The notes under the pieces: generated by a model | Told to the model about the DNA's origin: nothing | Seen by the model: the letters and a program-made list of their open reading frames with translations, nothing else | Database searches by the model: none | DNA from: Prochilodus magdalenae | Lineage: Eukaryota; Chordata; Actinopteri; Characiformes; Prochilodontidae | Reading direction: 5' to 3' | Assembly: GCA_024036415.1 (NCBI GenBank) | Contig: JAMWET010000516.1 | Coordinates: forward strand, 1 to 64,000 | Length of the DNA: 64,000 nt | Shown here: in pieces, positions 50,700-64,000 of the stretch | How the letters are laid out: every line of letters begins with the position of its first letter | Position numbering within the stretch: position 1 is the first letter of the stretch | Position numbers and translations under genes: made by a program

Positions 50700-52400
50700 T
50701 GTTCAGTACACTTTTACAATGGTGGTAAAGTGGCATTACTCTGATGCTTTTGTCTTTTATGATGATGTATAGTTGTAATAGATGTTTATGTAGGTTTATA
50801 TGAACATACATAAAGGGGAAGTGAGAATGCTACCCTCAAGTAAAGTGCTACTGTTTATTGTTCAGAGTAGATCGTGGAGGGAAGACCAGGATAAAAGCAG
50901 GACTGAGGAAATGTAACACAGACACACACTTGTCTGTTTCTGTGAGTAGTGGGGTCATTACATAGACTTACATTTATTTTATGGAGATTAACTAATACTA
51001 GCCTAGCCCTAACCTCACCCTGACCTTAAAATGTAGTGATTTACATTGTTATGCTCTAAATCTGACCCACATACACTGTTTAGTCTTTTTGTGTATCCTC
51101 CAATCTGTGCGTGTGTGTATGTGTGTATCCAAATGCTGTTGATCTCACTCTGGACCAAAACACCTTGAACAGATACATGTCAATGTCTGAGAGGAACAGG
51201 AAGGTAAAGTGTTAAGATAAAAACATTCATATCCAGATCATCCAGACAGATTTGATAATTAGTGCTCAGGTTTTGAGTGTGAAAACTCTTCACTGGACGC
51301 TGTTACTGGGAGGTTCATTGGAGCGGATGGGATACTGGTATATCGGTATGGACGAAGTACTTAGTGTGGATTTGGATGCAATAGTAAGTTCTGGAGACTG
51401 AACTGCTATATTAACAGATATTCTGTCAGGCAAACTCATCAGAAAACTGTCCTACCTGATAGCCCCTCCCCCTCTAAAAATCAGATTGTATCTAGATTGG
51501 GGTCTGGCACTATGTACATCTAGACAATCTCACCTAAAACACAGACACTGATCCACTTACACCCTCACCAGTACAATCGCAGTCTGGAGAGGCCTTTAAT
51601 ACCTTGATCACAAGCTAGAAAGCAAGAAAGGTGGGAAAGACTCCATGGCTACTCAAAAAGCTCACCAACCACCAGGTCACCAACAACCTGAATGAGTTCT
51701 ATTGTAAATTTAAATGAATCTTGAACCTTTGTCTCCCAGCCCCACCCCACAGCCATCTCCCTCACCTCTTCCCCCTCACTCATGTCATCACCAATGGTTG
51801 AGTCATTAGCAGGTTGGAGAAGTGTCTCCTTGTTTCTGTCTACTCTGAATCACTGCTCTGATCAAAAAACGATGTTCTTGAATATAAAAACACAAACTAA
51901 AAGTGAATTTAAATGGTAAAAAACTGACCTGTTAGCTTTGTTATTAAATCCCCCCTCACCACCAGGCTGTTAAAGAACTGAGAAACATGTCTGTCTGATA
52001 GTAAATGATAGTTTAATACAGTGGAGTGGCTCCACCCTCATGTGGCTGCTTTTTGAACTATATTTAAGGCCAGTAATCATTTTTGGTAGTAAAGAGAGAC
52101 ACATTTACAGTCAACCTATTTACACAGAAGCTGAGAAAATATAGACAGTTAATAATGTAAAGGATTCAATCAATTATGAAATTAATATATTGTTATTAAT
52201 GAATAAATTCATTAATAATATACACCTGTGTACTCTTTAGTTTGATTGTGTTCATTATTTCTTTACCAATTCACAGAAAATTTCATAACTGCTGCAGTGG
52301 ATTAATGGGTATTATTGAGTCAGTGTGAATCTGAATCTGAACTGATGGGGAGTTTAAACCTAAAGACATGTTTTACTCCAGACATTTTAGGTGTAAGTGC
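50700..52400. repeat. Duplicated upstream block, ZNF4 unit
   Basis: Inverted match of 33290-34570. Contains the roughly 290-bp part missing there (about 51960-52260) that is also present at 61060-61330. Non-coding. Confidence 0.75.
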
Positions 52401-52530
52401 TGGAGTAAACAGAAATAGCCCTGTTACTGAAAGCGGTAGAGAGCTAAAGTGTCCCGCTGTGCTGAACTGGGTTAAACTCTCCTGTTAGATCTTCTGGTTC
52501 TAACCGCTGTGGATCCTCTGAGGCTGGTTA

Positions 52531-52715
52531 AACAGCCAATCATAGTGCAGGAGGCGGGATTTGTTTGGATATGGGGCGGGTTTACACGAGTAACGCCCCC
52601 AGAGACACCATGGTCCTCCAAAGACAATGAAACAGAGAAGAAGAAGTAATAGTAGTAGAAGAAGAAGAGCTCTGTGGCGTTAGAGAGAGACAGTAGCTGA
52701 TCTGATCTGCTGGAG
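52531..52715 (+). promoter_or_regulatory. ZNF4 promoter and non-coding first exon
   Basis: CCAAT at 52536-52540, GGAGGCGGGATTTG at about 52550 and GGGGCGGG at 52573, the shared CCAAAGACAATGAAACAG block, AGTAATAGTAGTAGAAG, then GATCTGCTGGAG with donor GTAAAG at 52716. Confidence 0.65.
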
Positions 52716-53893
52716 GTAAAGACCTGTTTATCACTCTGTTTACTCTGTTCTTACTGAAACAGGAGGAGAAATGTTCTCTCTCTAAAAGTAAGCAGTAAAA
52801 TATGTGGAATGTGTGCGCTAACAGAAGCAGCCTTCATCCAGACTGAGCTGAGCTGAGGAGGCTAATGTTAGCACTTAGCTCTGTGATTTCAGGTTAGGGT
52901 TGTTTCTGACTACTGTACACTAGCAGATCTAGTTAAATCCATCCCGACACAATTAAGAACCACTCTGATTCATTTGTACTTTGCTGTGTGTGTTTCTAAG
53001 TGCTAATACTAAACAATAACAAAATTATTCAAATCAGTGGAATTAAAAGAAATACTTAGCTTATACTTTGGACACCAGTAGATAGTAGAAAGTTCTTGGT
53101 CTTCCTTTCAGAATTGCACATAATCAAATAATGTGAAATTACTAAATGATAATAACTACATGCATTGTAAACAAAAATCAGACACTGCACCTGTACCATC
53201 ATCTTTCTGTTTGACACTCAAGATCTTTCTATGGTTAAAGATCAGAAGACTCCTCAGCACTGTATATATTTAGCCATGTTTTTTTAAAGCAATAAATTAA
53301 TCCCAATTTAGGCATTTTTAATTATAGTTTATAGTATTAAAGGCAATTTTAAACTAAGCCCACAGGCTAACTAAATGATACTTGTTTGTTACAGATCTAA
53401 AATTGAGAAGAACTTAGTAACCTGTGGAGATAGATGACAGGGTAGTTTTCTCTTGTAGTTGTGGCATCTCCTGCAGCTAATTTGATAGAACACCATCATG
53501 TCTGTTATCCAATAAGTGCAGCTCTATCAGAACATTTTCAGTGTGGGGGAGGATGTTTTAGTCATTGGGTGTTAGTGCTGACATGTCTCCATCAGTGGTC
53601 ACTGGTGTGCCAACATCAATAATGAACCAGCCAGTAGGATGTTTTTCAACTCATAATTAATGTTAGACTTCTTTTGTTTTTTCAGAATGAAATTAGGCTA
53701 ATTAAACACAAAAACTAATGTCATTAGAGTGATGCTATCTGCAAAGTGAATTAATTTAAGGGTTACTGCATGCATTCTTATCTTTTTTTTAATTGTTGGG
53801 GAATAAGTTGTAGATTCAGCAGCAGAAGAACTAATGTGTTTTACAGTAATTTTTTGCATTTATGTTTTTTCTCTTTTTTTCCCTCCAGAGTAA

Positions 53894-55168
<1,275 letters not shown>

Positions 55169-56013
55169 TTTAAAAAAAAAAATTATTCTTGGACTTCAAG
55201 AACTTATTACAGACTTCATTAGGAGTACAAAAAATCCAACAGCATTCCCTATGACCCTATTTTATGTATGTATATTATTGTACTGATATTGAATTATAAG
55301 TAGAATGTAGTTATTTTCTGTCCTGTTAATTGAAGCCATCCACATGATAGGTAAAGGCTTGTATAGGGTTGTGAAATTCCAATCCTGCAGGAAAGGATTA
55401 CAGAACAATTTAGAGGATCTTTCTACTCTAATACACCCAGTTTAACTCATCAGGTGTATTTGGTGTTTGGAAGCAGGAAAATCACCAACCTGTGCTGCAC
55501 TCTGGCCCCCTTAGTTACCAACCCCTGCTAGCATGTGCTTCCTCCAAACACGAACCTCAACAGCATTTTTTGAAAGTTCCTCTAATATAAGGTCATTGAA
55601 CAGCTTTGCACACCTGCTAATTTTCTTTATTTCAGCTCACAGACACCCACAGTGAGAGAGATGACCGTCCTCCAATCAGACCCCAGGGTATACCATATCT
55701 CCACCAAGAATACCACAACTGCCCGGGGCACGTCCCACTTATTCTTATAGGTCACAACACCTCATGTATCTTTGAGAATTAGGGAACCCCTGATCATCAT
55801 CTTTAGAGTGGTCGATGGACATCTGTTGATGCCTGCTGATCCCACATCAAACTCAGTCTTGGCTTGTCCAGACACAAGAACCTTTTTGAATTTAGTTGTA
55901 CTGATTTTTCTCAGTCATTACCCAAAGGCAAGAGTGAATGTGATGTTTAGCTCTTTTCTTGTTTCCTCTCAAATGTTGGAATGGTTTCTGTTGTTCTATG
56001 ACACTGTGTTTAT

Positions 56014-56019
56014 AATAAA
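56014..56019 (+). terminator. ZNF4 polyadenylation signal
   Basis: AATAAA about 850 bp after the stop, in a block (GAATTAGGGAACCCCTGATC to GTATGAACTTTGTATGCTG) shared with ZNF2 and ZNF3. Confidence 0.55.
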
Positions 56020-56299
56020 ACACTGGTGTAGTGCGTTATGTATGAACTTTGTATGCTGTCTTTCTATGTTTTTATACATATACATTACTCATTACTCTTC
56101 TGATTTCATTATAATTTAACTTTCTAAATGTTTTATCCCTGCACATGTATCTTTATTGCTGCTATGAAGAGTACTCCACATCCCTCAGAAATTCAGCTGT
56201 GGTTAGTAAAACATAAAAAAAAAAGCATGTAAAGTCCAGCCACTTTTGAAGGTTGTTTGTCATGTGATTCAAATCAGATTTTTACAGACGCATCTCTGG

Positions 56300-57870
56300 G
56301 AACTCAAGTCGGGTTTTGAGTATTTTGAGTCTTTTGCACAGTGACAAGCAACGCAGACGACAAATCCAAAATGACAGAAATTCTGAGATTTAATAGGGGT
56401 GTCTCAAATTCATGTTCATGCCAGATTATTTCTAGCCTTAAGGAATGGAATTGAACAGTAGTCTGTAAACCGCAACTTGCCATTATTTGTACAAGCACAT
56501 CCAATCAGCATCAGCAGCATAGCTGTGTAGTTACTGATGCTTATATCATTACCACCGTGCAACACATGCAGATACATTTGTAAGAAACAATAAATGAGCC
56601 ACTTAGAATTTCTGGATTTTTAAATGGTCTTATACCTTTTAGTGCAGATAGTTGGCCATGTCTGGTAAACCCCCAACAAGAGGCAGCCAGGTGGCTTCTT
56701 TTAATGTGGGGAAGTAGTTTTTCTACTCCTGCCAATTGACTGAGCCCCTAACCCTATTGAATAAAATGTAACCCATAAGCCTGTAAACCTAATTTCTGCT
56801 GTTTGTATGTGCAATCTTATTCTTTCTGTCATTATCCATAGCTCATGACCATAGGCAGGGGTGTAGCAGCAAATTCTGGACCCTGTACACTCTCAATGTC
56901 AGTGGGCCCATATCCATGCCAGTACACGAGGAACGTGAGCAAAAAAAATGGGCCCCTCTCCCTACTGGGGCCCTGGGTAGTCAGGTCCACTTTTTCCCCC
57001 ACGCCCATGCCATAGGTGAAGATAGGATCCACATAGCAGGCCAAAAAACAAGTGGAAGTCTGAATTTAATATCCTATATATTCCCCTTTAGCATCCTCTC
57101 CTCCACTAAATGTTTTCTTATCACTCCAAATATGATTTGTAAAATGTGAGGAGAAATTTTGGATCACCTGTCCTGCAGATGTGTTTCAAGTCATCAGTAT
57201 TTCAGCTGTGCCTTGCTTGCACAGTCCTATTCACTGTACACACAGGTTTTCAGCAGTGCTTTTTCATTATTTTCTTAAACTCCATGGGTCTCCATAATGC
57301 ATCTTTAGAAATCTTCAGAAAGTTGTTCATGGTTCACACTAACTTTTTCTTAAGAAGAACAGTTCAGTAAACAGGCTTTGTGTGCTGCCTTTGTTTAAAA
57401 GGTGATATGCCCACACTTCCAATCTCATGTCCTAAATAAAAAAATAGTCCTTGAAGAAGTCAGTACTACAACTACTAGCACTTTCTGTACTGTGAAGTGC
57501 GTTACTCAGTGTGCTCAATATCTCATGTGAGTACAATAATTTATATATTTATTTGTTAGTTGAGTTAAATGTTGAATATCTTCAATGTACCTTAGCTTAT
57601 GATCAGGCCACAGTTCATTAGTAATCAGTGTAGTAACTCTGGTATTCTATTTGGTTCACTTACTTTTTCTTGCAAAGTGCACTTGCAATTTAGTTTTACT
57701 TGTAGTTTTCTGATACACAAATCTGATTACTTGCAGATAACAGAGTAGAGTTGTCTCCAAAAATGTAATTGGAGAAATTACTTACAGTTTGAACATAACC
57801 TCAGTATCTTCTGGGTGGTAATTATCCAGCTTGTTTCATTTTGAGACTATTTTGTCTTGTCAGGCTATTG
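56300..57870. other. Unassigned DNA, one dispersed-repeat-like block
   Basis: Homology to the left arm stops near 56290. The block 56860-57020 (GGGGTGTAGCAGCAAATTC, GTGGGCCCATATC, GGGGCCCTGGGTAG) has the look of a common fish repeat. No motif-bearing open frame. Confidence 0.4.
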
Positions 57871-57877
57871 CCCTAAT

Positions 57878-58160
57878 TAAGTTGGCTTGTAAAAGCCAAC
57901 TTACTGTTTTTGTTAATCTTATTATTATTATTATTCCGCGCTCAAAATTTAAACAGTATCTCCTCCCACAGTTTTCAAGCTACAGCCACCAAACTTGGCA
58001 GGATCGTAGATCCTATACCCGAATTGTTATGTGCTTTTTAAGCGAATCTGTTTTGCGACCTTCCGATCTAGGCCGTTTTTTTATTAGGGAAACACATCTT
58101 TGCAAATCCAACATGTTATTACAACACTTTCAAAAACACATACATTTTTAACAAAAGTTT
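57878..58160. mobile_element. MITE-like element
   Basis: Starts with a hairpin AAGTTGGCT-tgtaaa-AGCCAACTT, followed by (TTA)n, CCGCGCTC and CTACAGCCACCAAACTTGGC. I recognise this as a common dispersed fish element; the far end is not defined. Confidence 0.45.
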
Positions 58161-58459
58161 TAAGTTTTCCATGTCATAATAATTGTTGTTTTTGTTGTTG
58201 TTGTTGTGTGTAATTTTGAACAAATATTTAATTTTTCCATGCCACAATAAATTGTTGGTTGTTAAAAAGTGCATGTATTATTTTTTGGCAGATCAACTGG
58301 CTGTATATCAATAAGGAGTCAGTCAAATCCCTCTAAGGACTAAGTCAGACCTTATCCTTTACTGGTCTTTTTGAATGGTGAATTGAATTGCAATTGCCTC
58401 AGTTCTAATCAAGTCTAAATTTTCAGATTTCTAGTCTAAGCAATTGTTTAGAGACGTAT

Positions 58460-58716
58460 TGTAACAGTCAAATTTATGCTGTGCCTTTAAGAAAGGGGCA
58501 TTGTATTTGCATATCCCAGTGTGGCCTCTGCAGAAGAAGAGAGCAGAGTGGAGAAGAGAGTTGGTGTTTAGCGGTTTTCCTACCATTCTCTTCTTTTATT
58601 TGTTTACACTCTCTGTAACACTAAAGCTTAACGACAATGAAACTTATATATAAGTGGACCGTTGTGGCCGGGAGCTTGTTTCAGTTAGTAACCGTGACTA
58701 AACAAGTGTATTGGAG
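58460..58716. mobile_element. Possible LTR-like insertion truncating ZNF5
   Basis: From TGTAACAGTCAAATTTATGC to about GTACTCACA, with a TATATATAAG box near 58646. ZNF homology stops abruptly at its edge (about 58717-58724). Identity uncertain. Confidence 0.25.
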
Positions 58717-58949
<233 letters not shown>

Positions 58950-59015
58950 TTAATTATGCAGTAAAGTGGACACTATGAGCAGAAGGGGACTTGCATCATA
59001 AGATCATTCTGGAAG

Positions 59016-59837
59016 TAAAAGATAAGATAAGATAAGATAATCATTTATTAGTCACACAGTGGGGAAATTCACAGTGTTACAGCAGCAAAGGGATAGCAAG
59101 GTACTCAGTACAAAAAATAAGAACAGAACAATATAAACATTATAAATAATAAAAGTCAAAACCTAAGAATCTTATTTACAGATAATTGCTCATTTATTCT
59201 TTATTGCACATGGGGAATGGAAAAATATTGCACATTGTTAGTATTGCACATTATACTACATAGAAAACAACTCTATTTCCTGTGTGTGTGTGTGTGTGTG
59301 TGTGTGGTCCTGTGAGTGTGTGTAGTTAAGTGTGTGTGTGTGTGGTCCTCTGGGAGCAGTGCTGGTTGTAGAGTCTAACAGCAGCAGGAAGGAAGGACCT
59401 TTGATTCCGCTCCTTCACACACTTGGGGTGAAAGCCTGTCAGAAGGACTGCCCAGAAGAGTCTCATGTTCGGGTATGGAGTCATTCTCCAGCATGGATGC
59501 CAGCAGGTTCCCACCACCTGCACTGGGAATGACAAAACTTTAACAGTTTGAAGTGATCCTGTTGCTTCAAAATGCTGCTGCCCCAGCAGACCACTCCGTA
59601 AAAGATGGCAGATGCCACCACTGTATCGAAGAAGGTCCTCAGGAGTGCTCCCTGCACTCCAAATGACCTCAGTCTCCTCAGTAGGTAGAGTCTGCTCTGG
59701 CCCTTTTTGTGAAGTGCAGTGGTGTTGACTGACCAGTCCAGTTTGTTGTTTAGGTGAACACCAAGGTACTTATAAGAGTCCACTCTTATAAGAGAGAAAT
59801 CAATATTTGGTAAATAAACAAATATACTGAAAAACAC
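59016..59837 (-). mobile_element. LINE 3' end (L2/Rex1-like) in ZNF5 intron
   Basis: The minus strand encodes SYKYLGVHLNNKLDWSVNTT, LRRLRSFGVQGALLRTFFDT and VVASAIFYGVVCWGSSI, then after a frameshift and deletion CVKERNQRSFLPAAVRLYNQ, a (TG)n-rich 3'UTR (59279-59345 on plus) and a (TCTTA)n tail (59018-59040). This is the intact-order relative of 28500-29480. Confidence 0.88.
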
Positions 59838-60239
59838 GTTAGTTGATAAAATTCATAAAAATACAGTAGTATTTTCTGATATTTACAGAAAATGTTTTTT
59901 TCCTGCTATTGAATCCACAACTTATTCCCCAACAATAAAAAAGAATGCATTGCAGAAGTCTAATGTCAATTATGAGTTACAGAACTTTCTACTGGCTACT
60001 AAAGAAAAAACTTAAACAAAAAAGGTCCTTAAGAGAGGAGTGGCCAGCTGCTTACCAGACTAAGTCCATGTCAGCTGCCTACCAGAATTAATTCCCACAA
60101 TTTGTTCCAGTTGCTCCATTTGAAGAACAGATTTGAACCATATCAATGCCCTTAGTAAGTTTCCTAAAGTCAGTGAACATAACACAGGTCTGTGAAGTGT
60201 TAGTCACAGCAGTCTGGTCTGAATAATTGCACACATTTC
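59838..60239. other. ZNF5-unit intron remnant
   Basis: Direct match of 31920-32160 (TTATTCCCCAACAAT, AAGAATGCAT, CTACTGGCT), so it belongs to the duplicated unit. Confidence 0.55.
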
Positions 60240-60640
60240 AGTGACTGGACTGAACGCACACACAAAATCTCATCTTTTAAACCTGTCTACACATAAACTT
60301 AAGGAGTACAATGTTTACATTTATACCAACATATGGACATATCTGCTGCTATGTTCCTCTATGAAAAATGGACATAACTGCTCTTTAAAAGGGACATTAC
60401 TCTACTTTACTGCTCCCACTGCCAGTGGGCTATCTGCACTATCCCTTCCCTGTATTTATTGTTTGCTGTTTCGTATATTGTAAATTGACTTGTGTAGTTA
60501 TTGTATTCATTGTTCTCTGTAGCACCTTGGTCCTGGAGGAACGTTGTTTCGTTTCACTGTGTACTGTACACCACTGTATATGGTTGAAATGACAAAAACT
60601 ACTTGACTTGATTTGACTTGACACTGTTGACTCTGTTAAA
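60240..60640 (+). mobile_element. LINE 3'UTR and TTGAC-type tail
   Basis: Ends GGTTGAAATGACAAAAACTAC followed by TTGACTTGATTTGACTTGAC. Typical 3' tail of a fish non-LTR element; no coding left. Confidence 0.5.
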
Positions 60641-60719
60641 GGCATCAGAAACTAGAAACTCATAGTTCGATATGGGACACACATCACAGGTTCCAAACGG
60701 AATGCAAAACTTTACTGGC

Positions 60720-60990
60720 TGAAGTGATTCATTTTAAATTCACTCATACCACCTTAACTTTACTGCCACCTTAAATTCACTTCAACTCTCTTAAATTGCC
60801 TACTGAATTTAAATTCATGGCCACCTTAACTTGACTCATACCACCTTAACTTCATTGCCACCTTAAATCCCATTCTACCTTAATTTTACTGCCACCTTAA
60901 ATTAATTTCTACCACCTTCACTGCCAACTTAAATTAATTGGGAGCTTAAATTCACTCCTACCACCTTAATTCACTGCCACCTTAAATTTA
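60720..60990. repeat. Degenerate minisatellite (CCACCTTAA)
   Basis: About eight irregular units of roughly 30-35 bp around TACCACCTTAACTTCACTGCC and ACCTTAAATTCA. Confidence 0.8.
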
Positions 60991-60998
60991 CTTATCTA

Positions 60999-61000
60999 AC

Positions 61001-61044
<44 letters not shown>

Positions 61045-61047
61045 TTA
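60999..61047. repeat. TATC microsatellite
   Basis: Eleven or so uninterrupted ATCT units beside the minisatellite. Confidence 0.95.
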
Positions 61048-61049
61048 TC

Positions 61050-62700
61050 TGATGTCATTAGGGAAATATTTACATAGTTACTCCTACAAAACCTATGTAT
61101 GATGTATATTATTTATGTATTTACTCATTATTAATAATGAATTAATCTCCTAATTGATTAAATCCTGTACATCATTAACTGTGTATACTCAGTTTCTGTG
61201 TAAATAGCTTGACTGTAAATGTGTCCTTCTTTACTACCAAAAATTATGACTACCCTTAAATGCAGTTCAAAAAGCAGCCACATGAGGGTGGAGCAACTCC
61301 ACTGTATTAAACCATCATTTACTATCAGACAGACATGTTTCTCAGTTCTTTAACAGCCTGGTGGTGAGGGGATTTAATAACAGAGCTAAGAGGTCAGTTT
61401 TTTACCATTTAAACTAACTTTTAGATTGTGTTTTTATATTCAGGAACATTGTTTATTGATCAGAGCAGTGATTCAGAGTAGACAGAGAGAGTGAGACACT
61501 TCTCTAACCTGTTAATGACTCAAGCATTGACAATGACATGGGTTGGGGGGAATGTGAGAAAGATGGCTGGAGTTGGGGCTGGGAAACAAAGGTTCAAGAT
61601 TCATTTAAATTTACAATAGAACTCATTCAGGTTGTTGGTGACCTGGTGGTTGGTGAGCTTGTTGAGTAGCCATGGAGTCTTTCCCACCTTTCTTGCTTTC
61701 TAGCTTGTGATCAAGGTATTAAAGGCCTCTTCAGACTGTGATTGTGCTGGTGAGGGTGTAAGTGGGTCAATGTGTGGTGTCTTTATGACTCCATTATTCA
61801 AAAATGTACAGAGTGTGTGTGTGTCCAGATGTTTCCAATCTGCTCTTTAGAGCATCTATGATCCACAAACAGTAGCACTCTACTGAAGGATAGTGTTCTC
61901 AGTTCTCCATAATTAATGGGATGAGGATAGGAGAGTGTTAAGCGATGTAGGGATGAGGATGGGATAGTAATATAGCATGTACTGATGGAAAGGTAATGCT
62001 GTAGAAGGATGTGGATTGGGGTAGAGGAAGGGATGTACAGTCTGTGTATTGATACATTCACTCTATGTTCTACAGTCCGCAGGGTAGATTATTTAGTAGA
62101 TTAAATAACACTCCAAATTCTCCTGGGTGACTATAGATCAGATTAAGTACTCTAAGTTTGGACTGATTTTAAAACTGAAGCCAGAGAAGAACAGTCTTTA
62201 TCTGTGACCATAAACCAGACAACTTGCCAAAATATAGAAAAAGTGGAACCGTTGGCATTTTCACACAGCAAATCCCAAAGGAAATTAAAGTACAAACATA
62301 GTAAGCACCAAAACTGATGGAATATAAATCAACACTGATATCCAACAATACACCACAAAAGCACAAACAACTACACCCTAAAAAGCTCACTCTGATTCTG
62401 AGCTTCCCTAGACATGATTATGAAGAAATTCTGAGAGGAGATAATACTGCTCAACAGAAACACATTTCATCTAAACAGCCGCATTGTAGACATGAAGGAA
62501 ATCCCTCTGTGCTTTGTCTTGTTTTTAAGTGCTGACCCTTCACAGAAAAAAAATATCAGTGCAGGGAATACAGCAACTGAGCTGAGGTTCCCTGGAAGCA
62601 GTTCCCAAATGTTGTGGAGGATGCAGGCTTCCATTGGCCTTGATGGAGCAATGAGACAGTCAGACGTGCATGGGTCAGTCCTTTAACTTGTTACAGTATG
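61050..62700. repeat. Duplicated upstream block, ZNF5 unit
   Basis: 61060-61780 matches 51540-52260 inverted and, except for one missing part, 33350-33780 directly. 62330-62400 matches 34770-34840 (AAAAAGCTCACTCTGATTCTG). Non-coding. Confidence 0.75.
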
Positions 62701-63140
62701 CACATTCTACAAACATGTTTATATGTGCATTCATATTTGTTTTTGCTGCTTAGTCTTCTTGGCTGTACATATTGTATATTTGTACCTTCCTATTTCAGAA
62801 CCTGACTTGTTTCACTGCACCGCAGATTAAGTACTGGCAGGTGGCACTCATTTCAGATGCCTGAGAAAATATGATATTCATGCTGGTGCCAGACTATTTA
62901 GGGAAATTGATGGCTTGAGTTCTCATAGTCTCCCCAAAGTTGAGTGCATAAAAGAGAGATTACAATGGATCTTACCTCACACACAGTGAATTATTTCTAG
63001 TTAAAACAAAACAATTCTGGAGTGCTTAGGATAGGTTATATAAAAACGGAAAACTAAATTAATTAAATATAACTGTTCACTCTGTACACATGATACCTCA
63101 TACCTTCTTAGTTTAGGTTCTTCTCCAGTCAGGAATGAAT
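62701..63140. other. No feature seen
   Basis: AT-rich sequence between the upstream block and the LRR exon relic; no repeat or gene recognised. Confidence 0.4.
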
Positions 63141-63151
63141 GCACTAATACT

Positions 63152-63375
63152 TCACCAGAGTATCTCCAATTTGCAGTGTGAACTTTTCAGTCTGTCAGAA
63201 AACAGCTTCACTCCTGAATCCTGCAGGTCATTGTTATTGAGGTCCAGCTCTTTCAGAGAGGAGTTTACTGATTTTAGAATAAAGGTTCGGGCTTCAACTG
63301 ACTCCTTAATAAGTTTACAGCCAGAGAATCTGCCTAAAAATAATAAATGCACTTTATTAACACCCAGCAAGCAAT
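63152..63375 (-). pseudogene. NLR-type LRR exon, best preserved copy
   Basis: The minus strand, after an acceptor-like TATTATTTTTAG, reads FSGCKLIKESVEARTFILKS, VNSSLKELDLNNNDLQDSGV, KLFSDRLKSSHCKLEILW and a stop. This is a nearly complete two-LRR exon of a fish NLRC3-like receptor (LRRs mediate ligand sensing or autoinhibition in that family). It still has no NACHT partner in the window, and the stop in place of the donor marks it as a relic. It is the closest thing to the ancestor of the short relics elsewhere. Confidence 0.75.
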
Positions 63376-63414
63376 TATGTTCTTTCAAAATTTCATGGCA
63401 TCAACAAATCCCAA

Positions 63415-63495
63415 TAAAGTTGGGACAAGGCCATTTTTACCACTGTGTGGCATCCCCCCTTCTTCTTACAACACTCAACAGACGTCTGAAGAGAA
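63415..63495 (-). mobile_element. Terminal fragment of another Tc1-like transposase
   Basis: The minus strand reads LFRRLLSVVRRRGDATQW and stop, the C-terminal end of a widespread fish Tc1-type transposase, followed by GGCCTTGTCCCAAC from its 3' terminal repeat. Abuts the LINE at 63496. Confidence 0.6.
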
Positions 63496-64000
63496 CCTGC
63501 ACTTTGAGAGCTAAGGTCACGTGATGGCTTATTGTACGAGATAAGTGCAGTAAGGTAAGTAGGAGCGAGCCCGTTTAGAGCCTTATAAGTCAGTAGAAAA
63601 TTTTTATACTCAATACGGAAGTTAACTGGTGACCAGGGTAAGTTGGATAGTTCTTGAACAGTTAGTTTTGGACTAACTGAAGTTTGTTAAGGCTTTTGCT
63701 TGAACAACCAGAAAGCAGGATGTTACAGTAATCCAGCCTTGTAGTAATAAAGGTGTGAACTACTTTTTCTGCGTCCTGTAGGGACAGTGCATTTCTTAAG
63801 TTTGCAATATTGCGTAGATGTAGGAAAGCTTTTCTAGTGATCTTATTAATATGCTCATCGAAGGCCAAATCAGGATCGATCATGGCACCAAGACTTTTAA
63901 CAGAGGTACCTGGTGTAACTAAGAAGTTGTTTAGATTGAGTGGTAATGAAGACAGCTTGTTTCTAACACTTTTGGGACCAAGAAGAAGAAATTCTGTTTT
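63496..64000 (-). mobile_element. LINE ORF2 fragment running off the window
   Basis: The minus strand is open from the window edge to 63662: TEFLLLGPKSV, GAMIDPDLAFDEHINKITRK, AFLHLRNIANLRNAL, RLDYCNILLSGCSSKSLNKL, QLVQN, then in broken frames sequence like HLSRTISHH. This is the region immediately N-terminal to, and overlapping, that of the LINE at 21650-22789; same family. Truncated at its 3' side by the Tc1 junction. Confidence 0.85.

Overview
Nuclear DNA of a teleost fish, most likely an ostariophysan (characin, catfish or carp relative). The evidence is AT-rich non-coding DNA full of fish-type Tc1, L2/Rex1-like and Tx1-clade elements, multi-finger C2H2 exons with the TGEKPY linker, and debris of fish-type NLR (NLRC3-like) leucine-rich-repeat exons. 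The species assignment is inference. There are no rRNA or tRNA genes, CRISPR arrays or prokaryotic operons.

Layout. (1) 1-9085 is one giant palindrome: two arms of about 4.5 kb, each carrying an LTR-like block, a palindromic MITE-like repeat, a minisatellite and a Tc1 copy, joined by a 12-nt loop at about 4585. (2) 9086-13200 holds unassigned DNA, a LINE tail, an LTR-like block and a Tc1 remnant. (3) 13200-23640 is a roughly 10-kb array of a decayed repeat that contains an NLR LRR exon, interrupted by three LINE insertions. (4) 23640-28000 holds LTR, DNA-transposon and LINE debris, including two Tx1-clade fragments. (5) 28000-56290 is a second, larger inverted duplication whose axis is a 24-unit minisatellite at 41530-42870. 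(6) 56290-64000 holds further transposon debris plus a fifth, broken copy of the zinc-finger unit.

The only credible protein-coding loci are in the second half. One unit (NLR LRR scrap, upstream block, CCAAT/GC promoter with a non-coding first exon ending CTGGAG|GTAAAG, intron, single C2H2 zinc-finger exon, 3'UTR) occurs five times in strictly alternating orientation: ZNF1 (-, 30.3-33.2 kb, frameshifted), ZNF2 (+, 37.7-41.5 kb), ZNF3 (-, 43.3-47.7 kb), ZNF4 (+, 52.5-56.0 kb) and ZNF5 (-, 58.7 kb, truncated). ZNF4 and ZNF3 look intact, ZNF2 is intact apart from its start, and ZNF1 and ZNF5 are broken. They encode tandem C2H2 arrays with no KRAB or other effector domain in the same exon, so the products are probably nuclear DNA-binding proteins. 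Targets are unknown.

The association of amplifying C2H2 genes with NLR-family LRR fragments in a repeat-dense block resembles the long arm of zebrafish chromosome 4. The most unusual things here are the structures themselves: two nested, diverged palindromic systems and the conversion of an immune-receptor exon into satellite-like DNA. All homologies were read by eye; identities are not measured.
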